Positions 20,011 through 28,192 of a stretch of DNA of 35,093 nt are shown in pieces; within the stretch, counting starts at the first letter, position 1, and each line of letters begins with the position of its first letter. Under the pieces are notes generated by a model that saw nothing but the letters and a program-made list of their open reading frames with translations, was not told where the DNA came from and ran no database searches. Made by a program: the position numbers and the translations under genes. The stretch comes from Paracoccaceae bacterium (GTDB lineage Bacteria > Pseudomonadota > Alphaproteobacteria > Rhodobacterales > Rhodobacteraceae), in assembly GCA_947461435.1 (NCBI GenBank), contig CANHLE010000030.1:1-35093 (forward strand), read 5' to 3'.

Positions 20011-20043
20011 GATTGGCCCTCGCCCACAGGGCGGGGGCCAATC
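20011..20043 (+). terminator. Intra-operon hairpin between choX and choW
   Basis: Arms 20011-20025 and 20029-20043 (15 bp, one G:U-type mismatch) around a 3-nt loop, 5 nt after the choX stop. It is followed by GTTTCC, not a real U tract. This placement behind a binding-protein gene usually acts as an mRNA stabiliser or partial terminator, giving more ChoX than ChoWV. Confidence 0.7.
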
Positions 20044-20069
20044 GTTTCCGGGCGGAAAGGATGCGGCGG

Positions 20070-20903
20070 ATGGAATGGCTGACAGACTACAAGATTCCGG
20101 TCGGAAAGGTGGCCAAGGCCATCTTTACCTGGATGAATGACAATCTGGGGTGGCTGTTTGATGGGATATCGGCTGTCATGGAATGGATGATCAATGGCAT
20201 CCTTTGGCTGCTGCAATCGCCCAATCCCTTTGTGATCATCGGCCTGTTTGTCATCATGACCTGGGTGCTTCAACGCAACTGGAAGGTCTGTCTGGGCGTC
20301 TTTTTGGGATTTTTGTTCATCTTGAACCAAGGCTATTGGGAAGAGACGACCGAAAGCCTGACCTTGATCCTGTCGGCCTGCGTGGTGTGCATGGGGCTGG
20401 GCGTGCCGATTGGCATCGCGGCCGCGCATCGCCCGCGCCTATACACCGCGATGGTTCCGGTGCTGGATTTGATGCAGACCCTGCCAACCTTTGTGTATCT
20501 GATTCCGGCGATCGTGTTTTTCGGGCTTGGCATGGTGCCGGGTCTGATTGCGACCGTCATCTTTGTCTTGCCCGCGCCGATCCGGCTGACGCATCTGGGC
20601 GTGGCGTCCACGCCCACCGCCTTGCTGGAGGCGGCGACCGCCTTTGGCGCGACCCCCAAGCAACGCCTGTGGAAAGTGGAATTACCCTATGCCTTTCCGC
20701 AAATCATGGCGGGGCTGAACCAGACGATCATGCTGTCTTTGTCTATGGTGGTGATCGCGGCCCTTGTGGGGGCCAATGGGCTGGGCGTGCCGGTGGTGCG
20801 GGCCCTGAATTCGGTCAATACCGCCTTGGGCTTTGAATCCGGCTTCATCATTGTGGTGGTGGCCATCGTGCTGGACCGCAGCCTGAGGGTGACGCGCAAA
20901 TGA
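20070..20903 (+). CDS. choW: Choline ABC transporter, permease
   Basis: Inner-membrane permease of the choline importer, 277 aa from the chosen start, with about 6 hydrophobic segments. The core matches the ProW/OpuAB-type family: IGIAAAHRPRLYTAM, LPTFVYLIPAIVFFGLGMVPGLIATVIF, and the EAA-like coupling loop EAATAFGATPKQRLWKVELP. ATG 20070 is preferred because AAAGG at 20056-20060 is 9 nt upstream; the ATG at 20061 is too close to it, and the earlier start at 20013 is inside the hairpin. Its stop overlaps choV as ATGA. Confidence 0.9.
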   Translation: MEWLTDYKIPVGKVAKAIFTWMNDNLGWLFDGISAVMEWMINGILWLLQSPNPFVIIGLFVIMTWVLQRNWKVCLGVFLGFLFILNQGYWEETTESLTLILSACVVCMGLGVPIGIAAAHRPRLYTAMVPVLDLMQTLPTFVYLIPAIVFFGLGMVPGLIATVIFVLPAPIRLTHLGVASTPTALLEAATAFGATPKQRLWKVELPYAFPQIMAGLNQTIMLSLSMVVIAALVGANGLGVPVVRALNSVNTALGFESGFIIVVVAIVLDRSLRVTRK

Positions 20904-21931
20904 ACGCCGTAGAATTTGACAAGGTCTCTATTGTTTTTGGCGACAAGCCGGGGCTGGCCCTGCCCATGATGGACAAGGGTCTGTCACGGTCGGACGTGCA
21001 GCAGCAGACGGGCCAGATTCTGGGCGTGCATGATTGCAGCCTGAATGTCGCCAACGGCGAGATCTTGGTGCTGATGGGCCTGTCCGGATCGGGCAAGTCC
21101 ACTTTGCTGCGCGGGGTGAATGCGCTGAACCCGGTGGTGCGCGGCGAGGTGCGGGTGAACGACGGTGACAAGATGGTGTCGGTCACCAAAGCCGATCCCG
21201 AAACGCTGCGCCGCTTGCGGTTGACGCGGATTGCCATGGTCTTTCAACAATTTGGCCTGCTGCCGTGGCGAACAGTGCGCGAGAATGTCGGGCTGGGCCT
21301 TGAACTTGGCGGCACCCCGATCGAGGCGCGGCGGCCCCTTGTGGATGAACAATTGGCTTTGGTGAACCTGACGCAATGGGCCGACAGGAAGGTGGGCGAA
21401 CTTTCGGGCGGGATGCAGCAACGCGTGGGCCTGGCCCGCGCCTTTGTGACCCAAGCCCCCATCCTTTTGATGGATGAACCCTTTTCGGCGCTGGACCCTT
21501 TAATCCGATCAAAACTGCAAGACGAACTTTTGGATTTGCAGGCCAAGTTGAAGCGCACCATCATCTTTGTCAGCCATGATCTGGACGAGGCGTTCAAGAT
21601 CGGCAACCGGATTGCCTTGATGGATGGCGGGCGGATCGTGCAATGCGGCACGGCGCGCGAGATCATCGCCAATCCGATCAGCGACTATGTGGCGGATTTT
21701 GTGGCGCATATGAACCCGCTGGGGGTTCTGACCGCCCGCGATGTGATGGAACCGGGCACGGCGGGCGCCGAGGCGCGGCCTTTGGGGGCAGAAACCCCCG
21801 TCAAGGATATCATGCAGATGATGTCGCAGGGCGTGACGGAAATGGTTGTCACGGAAAACGGGCGCAGTCTGGGCCTGATCAGAACTGCCGGACTGATGGC
21901 CAAGTTGATCGATCCGCGCGGACGGGTTTAA
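20900..21931 (+). CDS. choV: Choline ABC transporter, ATP-binding protein
   Basis: 343-aa ATPase of the choline importer. Walker A GLSGSGKSTL at about residues 60-69, Q-loop MVFQQFGLLPWRTV, signature LSGGMQQRVGLARAF, Walker B ILLMDEPFSALD and switch IIFVSHDLDEA are all present. An N-terminal extension (about 40 residues) precedes the ATPase fold, as in other ProV/ChoV-type proteins. The C-terminal segment VKDIMQMMSQGVTEMVV resembles part of a CBS domain, often a salt or nucleotide sensor. ATGA overlap with choW. The gene meets the next minus-strand gene tail to tail, sharing a TTAA for both stops. Confidence 0.93.
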   Translation: MNAVEFDKVSIVFGDKPGLALPMMDKGLSRSDVQQQTGQILGVHDCSLNVANGEILVLMGLSGSGKSTLLRGVNALNPVVRGEVRVNDGDKMVSVTKADPETLRRLRLTRIAMVFQQFGLLPWRTVRENVGLGLELGGTPIEARRPLVDEQLALVNLTQWADRKVGELSGGMQQRVGLARAFVTQAPILLMDEPFSALDPLIRSKLQDELLDLQAKLKRTIIFVSHDLDEAFKIGNRIALMDGGRIVQCGTAREIIANPISDYVADFVAHMNPLGVLTARDVMEPGTAGAEARPLGAETPVKDIMQMMSQGVTEMVVTENGRSLGLIRTAGLMAKLIDPRGRV

Positions 21932-22581
21932 CGGGTCCGCGTGAAGCTGAGCGTGTTTCCCCGCCCCACATAGGACAGATCCAAGCGGTCGGGCGTTACA
22001 TTCAGCACTTCATAGCAAAAGCTGTCCAAGGGATCGCCCCCCATGGTCTGAGTGAAGAACCCCCGTTCCAGCGTGGTTCCGTCCAGACAGCTTTGCGAAA
22101 ATGTCATGGTCGAGACATCCACCGTCTCGCCGCCATAGGCACTGACCTGTTCGGAACCCCAGATGGACAAGGTGCTTTGCGGATCCTCGGTCGAGGTCCA
22201 GCCCCCCTGCATCGCATCGCGGGTGGGCGCCCAAAGGTCTGGCGTGCCCGGTTCAATCTTGGAAATCGCAACCTCGGCGGTGATATCGCCAAACGACACG
22301 ATATCGCCAGTGATCAGAAACGGTGTATTCACCGGGGCCTGCGCCACCAATTCCAGCGCAATTTCGTTTGAGTTTTGTCCTCGCGCGGCGGCCCAGCGGC
22401 CACCATCGCCATAAAACAGACAATAGTTGCCATCATCCGGCGCGGAGCAGTTTTGCACGATGACCTGCGCGGTGATTGGTTCGCCATAGGTTCCAGGATC
22501 GAAACTGGCGGTCCCGGCGTCTTGGCCATGGGCGGACTTGGCCAAAAGGAAAAAGCACAAGGTGAAACGGCGGGTCAGCAT
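21928..22581 (-). CDS. Hypothetical periplasmic protein (217 aa)
   Basis: Not recognised. An N-terminal signal peptide (LTRRFTLCFFLLAKSAHGQD, cleavage near HGQ) suggests export. The mature part has cysteines at two sites in NCSAPDDGNYCLFYGDGGRW, plus SQSCLDGTTLERGFF and DSFCYEV, four in all and possibly two disulphides. The repeated ITAQV/ITAEVAISKI-like strands suggest a beta-rich domain. The ATG at 22581 has AAAGGAG upstream, but that sequence is locked into a hairpin at 22591-22610. It is downstream of topA on the same strand. Confidence 0.7.
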   Translation of the reverse strand: MLTRRFTLCFFLLAKSAHGQDAGTASFDPGTYGEPITAQVIVQNCSAPDDGNYCLFYGDGGRWAAARGQNSNEIALELVAQAPVNTPFLITGDIVSFGDITAEVAISKIEPGTPDLWAPTRDAMQGGWTSTEDPQSTLSIWGSEQVSAYGGETVDVSTMTFSQSCLDGTTLERGFFTQTMGGDPLDSFCYEVLNVTPDRLDLSYVGRGNTLSFTRTR

Positions 22582-22590
22582 GCAATGGTC

Positions 22591-22610
22591 TCCTTTGAAT
22601 GGTCAAAGGA
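22591..22610 (-). promoter_or_regulatory. Hairpin that sequesters the ribosome binding site
   Basis: Perfect 8-bp stem (22591-22598 / 22603-22610) with a 4-nt loop. In the minus-strand mRNA the 3' arm is UCAAAGGA, the core of the Shine-Dalgarno for the ATG at 22581, paired with UCCUUUGA. It lies 47 nt after the topA stop. Confidence 0.55.
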
Positions 22611-22657
22611 TAGCAATCCGCGCGGGCCCTGTCGTTCAAATTTTGACCGACCGCCGC

Positions 22658-25336
22658 CTATTCCAGCAAATCATCGGGATCAGCGGCCTTGGGCGACGCC
22701 TTTTTTGCAGCTGGTTTCTTGGCGGCCGGTTTCTTGGCCGCAGGTTTCTTGGCTGTCGCCGATTTTGCCGCCGTGGTCTTTGCAACTGTGGTCTTTGCCG
22801 CCTTGGAAGCGGCCGGTTTGGCCGCGGCTTTCTTAGGCGCAGCTTTTTTCTTGCCGCCCGGCTTGCCCGCCTTGTCCGCGATCAGCGCAAGGGCTTCTTC
22901 CAGGCTGACCGCTTCGGGCGCGATTTCCTTGGGCAACGTTGCGTTGACCTTGCCCCATTTGACGTATGGCCCGTAGCGCCCCGGCATCACCTGAATCTCG
23001 CCGCCATCGGGATGCTCGCCCAAGGATTTCAGCGGTTCGGCCGGGGCAGCGCCGCCGCGGCCCGGGCCGCGCGCGGCCTTCAATGCCAGCACTTCAACCG
23101 CGCGGTTCATGCCGATGGTAAAGACCTCTTCGACATCGGGAATATTGGCATAGACGGGACCATGCTTGATATAGGGTCCAAAGCGGCCAATGGCCGCCTC
23201 GACCATTTGGCCATCTTCGGGATGCGGGCCGATCACGCGGGGCAGACCCAGCAGGTCCAGCGCCCGCTCCAGCGTCAGGCTTTCGGCACCCCAGCCCTTG
23301 GGCAGGCTGGCACGGTCCGGTTTGGGTTGGGCCTCGCTCGCCTCGCCGCGCTGCACATAGGGCCCAAAGCGGCCCGTGCGGACAGAGATGTCGCGGCCCT
23401 CGTCGTCCTGGCCGAGGATTTTGCCATCGGCCGACCCTGCCCCGCCCTCTTCGCCGCCCGAGATCGGCCGGGTATATCGGCATTCAGGATAGTTGCCGCA
23501 GCCAATAAAGGCCGAGCCGGAGCGCGCCGTTTTCAGATGCAGACGGCCCGACCCGCAGGTGGGGCAAATGCGGGGATCCGACCCATCCACGCGCAAGGGG
23601 TATAGGTGGGGCGCAAGAAATTCGTCAATCTTTTCCAAAACTTCGGAAATTCGCAGATCTGCCGTTTCCGCCACAGCGGCCGAAAAATCACGCCAGAAAC
23701 GGGACAGGACATCTTTATAGGCACGCTCTCCGGCGGAGACATCGTCCAGTTCGTTTTCAAGGTCAGCGGTGAAATCATATTCCACATATTTGCGGAAAAA
23801 ATTCGTCAGAAAGGCCGTGACAAGCCGACCCTTGTCTTCGGGGATCAGGCGGTTCTTGTCTTTGCGGACATATTCGCGGTCCTGAATCGTGGTGATGACC
23901 GAGGCATAGGTGGATGGCCGTCCGATGCCCAGTTCTTCCATCCGCTTGACAAGTGTCGCCTCGGTGTAGCGGGGCGGTGCCTGGGTAAAGTGCTGTTCGG
24001 GGCCGACCTTGCGCTTGTCGACGTTTTCGTTGGCGTTGATCTGCGGCAGGCGGGCGTCGTCTTCACCTTCTTCATCCTTGCCTTCGTCATAGACTTTCAA
24101 GAAGCCGTCGAACAAAACCACTTGGCCCGTGGCGCGCAGAACAACCTGTGCATCGGGGCTGGACACGTCAACCGTTGTCCGCTCCAGCCTTGCGCTGGCC
24201 ATTTGGCTGGCGATGGTCCGCTTCCAGATCAGATCGTAGAGTTTGCGCTGTTCGGGATCGGTCAGACGCAGTTTGTCCGGATTCGCGGCCATTTCGGTGG
24301 GACGAATGCATTCATGGGCTTCTTGGGCGTTTTTGGCCTTGTTCTTGTACAGGCGCGGCGTTTCGGGAACATAGGCGGCGCCGAATTGATCTGCGATGGC
24401 GGTTCGCGCGGCTGTCACAGCCTCGGGTGCCATGTCGATCCCGTCGGTGCGCATGTAGGTGATATAGCCCGCTTCGTACAGGCGCTGCGCGGTGGACATG
24501 CAGACCTTGGCCCCCATGCCAAACTTGCGGCTGGCTTCTTGTTGCAGGGTCGATGTCATGAAGGGCGGATAGGGGTTGCGCGTGGCGGGCTTGGCCTCCA
24601 CCGATTGAACGCGCAGGGGCCGCGAGGTGACGGCCTGCACGGCCACTTCGGCGGCTTCTGCGGTTGGGATGTCGAATTTATCAAGTTTCTTGCCGGCAAG
24701 GCTGATCAGACGGGCCTCAAATGTCTGGCCGCGGGGGGTGGCCAGCGTGGCGTTGACGGACCAGAATTCGCGGGGACGAAAGGCTTCGACCTCCATCTCG
24801 CGCTCCACGATCAGACGCAGGCAAACCGACTGCACGCGGCCAGCCGATTTTGCCCCGGGAAGTTTGCGCCACAGCACGGGCGAGAGGGTAAATCCGACGA
24901 GATAATCTAAGGCACGGCGGGCCAGATACGCCTCGACCAAGGGGGTGTCGATCTCGCGCGGTTCTTTCATTGCCTTGGTCACGGCATCTTTGGTGATGGC
25001 GTTGAAGGTGACGCGGCTGACTTTCTTGCCCTTCTTCAGGCTTCCCGCGAGGGCTTCTTTCAAATGCCATGAAATCGCCTCTCCCTCGCGGTCGGGGTCG
25101 GTGGCCAGAATCAACTCATCATCGGTTTTCAGGGCTTCGGTGATCGCGCGAATGTGCTTTTTGCTGTCGGCCGCCACTTCCCAGGTCATGGCGAAATCAT
25201 CTTCGGTATTGACCGAGCCATCTTTGGGGGGCAGATCGCGCACATGTCCGTAGGAGGCCAGAACGACATAGTTCGGTCCAAGGTACTTGTTGATGGTCTT
25301 GGCTTTGGCCGGGGATTCGACGACGACGACTGGCAT
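22658..25336 (-). CDS. topA: DNA topoisomerase I
   Basis: Type IA topoisomerase that relaxes negative supercoils. The 892-aa product starts MPVVVVESPAKAKTINKYLG at ATG 25336 (GGAAGAG upstream). The TOPRIM domain has ILATDPDREGEAISWHL, and the catalytic tyrosine lies in YEAGYITYMRTDGIDM. The zinc-ribbon region has one clear CPTCGSGRLHLK and CGNYPECRYTRP. The C-terminal end is a Lys/Ala-rich repeat tail (AKKPAAKKPAAKK-type, about 60 residues) as found in alphaproteobacterial TopA, likely binding DNA non-specifically. The start at 25426 in the same frame has no support. dprA is immediately upstream. Confidence 0.95.
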   Translation of the reverse strand: MPVVVVESPAKAKTINKYLGPNYVVLASYGHVRDLPPKDGSVNTEDDFAMTWEVAADSKKHIRAITEALKTDDELILATDPDREGEAISWHLKEALAGSLKKGKKVSRVTFNAITKDAVTKAMKEPREIDTPLVEAYLARRALDYLVGFTLSPVLWRKLPGAKSAGRVQSVCLRLIVEREMEVEAFRPREFWSVNATLATPRGQTFEARLISLAGKKLDKFDIPTAEAAEVAVQAVTSRPLRVQSVEAKPATRNPYPPFMTSTLQQEASRKFGMGAKVCMSTAQRLYEAGYITYMRTDGIDMAPEAVTAARTAIADQFGAAYVPETPRLYKNKAKNAQEAHECIRPTEMAANPDKLRLTDPEQRKLYDLIWKRTIASQMASARLERTTVDVSSPDAQVVLRATGQVVLFDGFLKVYDEGKDEEGEDDARLPQINANENVDKRKVGPEQHFTQAPPRYTEATLVKRMEELGIGRPSTYASVITTIQDREYVRKDKNRLIPEDKGRLVTAFLTNFFRKYVEYDFTADLENELDDVSAGERAYKDVLSRFWRDFSAAVAETADLRISEVLEKIDEFLAPHLYPLRVDGSDPRICPTCGSGRLHLKTARSGSAFIGCGNYPECRYTRPISGGEEGGAGSADGKILGQDDEGRDISVRTGRFGPYVQRGEASEAQPKPDRASLPKGWGAESLTLERALDLLGLPRVIGPHPEDGQMVEAAIGRFGPYIKHGPVYANIPDVEEVFTIGMNRAVEVLALKAARGPGRGGAAPAEPLKSLGEHPDGGEIQVMPGRYGPYVKWGKVNATLPKEIAPEAVSLEEALALIADKAGKPGGKKKAAPKKAAAKPAASKAAKTTVAKTTAAKSATAKKPAAKKPAAKKPAAKKASPKAADPDDLLE

Positions 25337-25465
25337 GAATAATCTCTTCCCTGCGCGGCAATAGGGCATGGCGGCTGCACGCCCCGAACGGGGGGGCAAC
25401 ATGGGAGCCAAGCAAGGGCTTGTCAACCGCCCGCCTGCGCATGGGGTGTCGCAGGGCCTGTGCGG

Positions 25466-26626
25466 TCAGTCCAGCCGGGACAAAAGCCCGCCGGATTGGC
25501 GCAAAATGCGGCCGTCCAGTTCCAAGGTGATCAGGGCCTGCGCCATTGCGGCCGGCGGCAGGGACAGATCGCGGATAAGTTGATCTTCGGCGGTGGGGCT
25601 GGGGCCAAGGCGGGCCAGGATCAAACTGTGCAAGGCCGCGGTTTCGGGCAAGGGACGGGTTTGCGGCGCGCGGTCGTGCGGGGGCGGCAGGACCGGCAGC
25701 ACCGCCGGATGCAGGTCGGGCGCGGGCGCCGAGGGCATCCCCAAAACCTCCAGCACATCTGCCGGTCCGCGCACCAAGACAGCGCCGTCACGGATCAATT
25801 GATTACATCCCGCCGCGCGCGCATCAAAAGGATGGCCCGGCACCGCCATCACGTCACGCCCCTGATCCAGCGCATCGCGCGCGGTGATCAAAGAGCCGGA
25901 CCGACTGGCCGCTTCGACCACCACAACGGCCCGCGACAGGCCCGAGATAATGCGGTTGCGCAGCGGGAAATGTCGGGTTTGCGGCGGCAATCCCATGGGT
26001 TGTTCGGACACCAAACAGCCGTCTTCGACGATTTGCGCCGCAAGGCCGCTGTTTTCTTCGGGATAGATCACGTCGACCCCGCCCGCCATGACGGCCACGG
26101 TCCCGCCAGACAACGCGGCCTTGTGCGCCTCGGCATCAATGCCGCGCGCCAGACCCGAGACGACGACAAGGCCAGCGCCGCTGATCCCTTCGGACAGCCG
26201 TTTGGCCATTCGCAGCCCCAAGGAGGAGGCATTGCGCGCGCCAACCAAGGCCACCATGCCGCGGCCCAGCAGGCCTTCATTGCCGCGCGCCCACAAGATC
26301 GGGGGGGCATCGGGCAAATCCATCAGGGCCGCGGGATACCCGGGGCGCGCGTGCAGCAGCAGGCGGGCCCGCGCCGCGCGGCCCGCCGTCAGTTCGGCGC
26401 GCACCACCAGCAAGGGGCAAATCTGATAGTCTTCGACCCCCGCCGTTCGGGCAATCTGCGGCAAGGCTTTCAACGCCGCCTCAACCCCGCCATGTTCGGC
26501 CAAGAGGCGGTGAAACGTGACCGGCCCCACCCGCCGCGAGCGCAAGAGTTGCAGCCAAAGAACAGGGTCTTCATCGCGGCCCGGGGGCCGGTCAAACGGT
26601 TGAGTTGCGCGTGCGGCAAGACCCAA
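25466..26626 (-). CDS. dprA: DNA-processing protein DprA (Smf)
   Basis: Loads RecA onto incoming single-stranded DNA during natural transformation. The Rossmann-like core has ALVGARNASSLGLRMAKRL, VVSGLARGIDAEAHKAAL and GGVDVIYPEENSGLAAQI, then SEQPMGLPPQTRHFPLRNR. The C-terminal ~60 residues form a winged-helix-like domain (DQLIRDLSLPPAAMAQALITLELDGRI). There is no ATG at the front; a TTG at 26626 has AAGGA 8 nt upstream and gives 386 aa. A TTG at 26668 is the other option but has no Shine-Dalgarno. The topA gene follows by 129 bp on the same strand. Confidence 0.88.
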   Translation of the reverse strand: MGLAARATQPFDRPPGRDEDPVLWLQLLRSRRVGPVTFHRLLAEHGGVEAALKALPQIARTAGVEDYQICPLLVVRAELTAGRAARARLLLHARPGYPAALMDLPDAPPILWARGNEGLLGRGMVALVGARNASSLGLRMAKRLSEGISGAGLVVVSGLARGIDAEAHKAALSGGTVAVMAGGVDVIYPEENSGLAAQIVEDGCLVSEQPMGLPPQTRHFPLRNRIISGLSRAVVVVEAASRSGSLITARDALDQGRDVMAVPGHPFDARAAGCNQLIRDGAVLVRGPADVLEVLGMPSAPAPDLHPAVLPVLPPPHDRAPQTRPLPETAALHSLILARLGPSPTAEDQLIRDLSLPPAAMAQALITLELDGRILRQSGGLLSRLD

Positions 26627-26707
26627 AGGGCGATTCCTTATGTCGGCAGACCCCGAAAGATTGCGCAAGGAAGGTTAACGAAAGGTAAATCCGGCCAAAT
26701 CCTGCCG

Positions 26708-26737
26708 ACTGGACTTACGAAGGGCGAACTGGACTTA
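26708..26737. promoter_or_regulatory. Direct repeat upstream of gabT
   Basis: ACTGGACTTA occurs at 26708-26717 and again at 26728-26737, 20 bp apart (two helical turns), about 100 bp before the gabT start. It could be an operator for an unseen regulator or chance; nothing else in the 168-bp gap is recognisable. Confidence 0.35.
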
Positions 26738-26836
26738 TCGAATCTGCAGACTGAGACGTTGAAACTTGCGCTGGAATTTGATCAATTGCATGCAACGAAG
26801 GTCCCGCATCCCCTCGCCGGACCCATGGAGGTTGGA

Positions 26837-28114
26837 ATGAAGAATGCAGACGTGGCCTTGCGCCGGGATGAAGCGATTTCGCGCGGTGTGGGCATGCAGA
26901 CCCAGATCTATGTCGACCGGGCGCTAAACTCGGAAGTCTGGGACATCGAAGGCAATCGCTATATCGATTTCGCGGCGGGAATTGCTGTGGTCAATACCGG
27001 CCATTGCCACCCCAAGGTGATGGATGCCGTATCGAAGCAGCTGGCGAAATTCACCCATACCTGCCATCAGGTTCTGCCCTATGAACACTATATCCGTTTG
27101 GCCGAACGCCTGAACGCCGTGGTTCCCGGCAACTGGCCGAAGAAAACCGTGTTTGTGACCACAGGCGCAGAAGCCGTTGAAAACGCCGTCAAAGTGGCAC
27201 GGATTGCCACGCAGCGGTCGGCGATCATCGCCTTTGGCGGGGCCTTCCACGGCCGGACGTTTCTGGGCATGTCGTTGACGGGCAAGGTTGACCCCTACAA
27301 GAAGGGCTTTGGCGCGATGATGCCGGATGTCTATCACGTGCCCTTCCCACAAGAGGTGCATAACGTGACGACCGAGGATGCGCTGGCCGGTCTGACCAAA
27401 TTGTTCAAGGCCGATCTGGATCCGGGCCGTGTGGCCGCGATCATCTTTGAACCGGTTCAGGGCGAAGGCGGCTTTTACCCGGCGCCCAAGGAATTGGTTC
27501 GGGCCATCCGCAAGATCTGTGATGAGCATGGCATCGTCATGATCGCAGACGAGGTGCAGACAGGCTTTGCGCGCACCGGCACGATGTTCTGCATGGAACA
27601 ATATGGCGTGGCCGCCGATATCACCACGATGGCCAAGGGTTTGGCGGGCGGCTTGCCCTTGGCGGCGCTGACCGGAAAGGCCAGCTTGATGGACGCGGCC
27701 CATCCGGGCGGTCTGGGCGGCACTTATGGCGGAAACCCGATCGGGATTGCGGCGGCCAATGCCGTTTTGGACGTGATCGAGGAAGAAGACCTGTGCGCGC
27801 GTGCGAACGAGTTGGGCGGCCGTTTGAAACAGCGTCTGGAGGCGATCCGGTCTGTGACCCCGGAAATCTCTGATATTCGGGGACCGGGGTTCATGGTGGC
27901 GATTGAACTGGCCAATCCGGGCAATCTCGAGCCGGACGCGGGCCTGACCACCCGGATCCGGCTGGAGGCGCAAAAGCGCGGCCTGATCCTGTTGACCTGC
28001 GGCGTGTATGGCAATGTCATCCGCTTCTTGGCGCCGATCACCATTCCGGATGCGATTTTCGCCGAAGCGATGGAAATTCTTGAGGCATCGATCGCTGCGG
28101 CGCGCGCCCACTAA
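26837..28114 (+). CDS. gabT: 4-aminobutyrate aminotransferase (class III PLP)
   Basis: Transaminates 4-aminobutyrate with 2-oxoglutarate to succinate semialdehyde and glutamate. At 425 aa it is near the usual length. The PLP lysine is Lys267 in TTMAKGLAGGLPL (Lys268 in the E. coli enzyme). ADEVQTGFARTG and TGAEAVENAVKVARIAT (cofactor and substrate pocket) and the glycine-rich GGTYGGNPIGIAAANAVL are present. The start at 26837 has GGAGG 5 nt upstream; the much longer frame from 25460 runs antisense through dprA and is rejected. No gabD is in the window. Related class III aminotransferases on other omega-amino acids cannot be excluded. Confidence 0.88.
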   Translation: MKNADVALRRDEAISRGVGMQTQIYVDRALNSEVWDIEGNRYIDFAAGIAVVNTGHCHPKVMDAVSKQLAKFTHTCHQVLPYEHYIRLAERLNAVVPGNWPKKTVFVTTGAEAVENAVKVARIATQRSAIIAFGGAFHGRTFLGMSLTGKVDPYKKGFGAMMPDVYHVPFPQEVHNVTTEDALAGLTKLFKADLDPGRVAAIIFEPVQGEGGFYPAPKELVRAIRKICDEHGIVMIADEVQTGFARTGTMFCMEQYGVAADITTMAKGLAGGLPLAALTGKASLMDAAHPGGLGGTYGGNPIGIAAANAVLDVIEEEDLCARANELGGRLKQRLEAIRSVTPEISDIRGPGFMVAIELANPGNLEPDAGLTTRIRLEAQKRGLILLTCGVYGNVIRFLAPITIPDAIFAEAMEILEASIAAARAH

Positions 28115-28127
28115 AGGCAAAAACGGC

Positions 28128-28151
28128 CCGCGCCCCGGCTTTGGGGCGCGG
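28128..28151 (+). terminator. Hairpin after gabT
   Basis: Perfect 9-bp GC stem (28128-28136 / 28143-28151), 6-nt loop, 13 nt after the gabT stop. No U tract follows, so it is a weak terminator or a 3' stabilising structure. Confidence 0.5.
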
Positions 28152-28192
28152 AGCGGTTGGCAAAAGCCGGGCGTCGCGGTATCAGCCGAACC

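Noticed and set aside
22690-22860. Repeats in the topA 3' end as a tandem repeat array
   Set aside because: They encode the normal Lys/Ala-rich tail of alphaproteobacterial TopA.
25460-26836. Upstream in-frame extension of gabT through dprA
   Set aside because: Antisense to dprA; gabT begins at ATG 26837 with a good Shine-Dalgarno and standard length.
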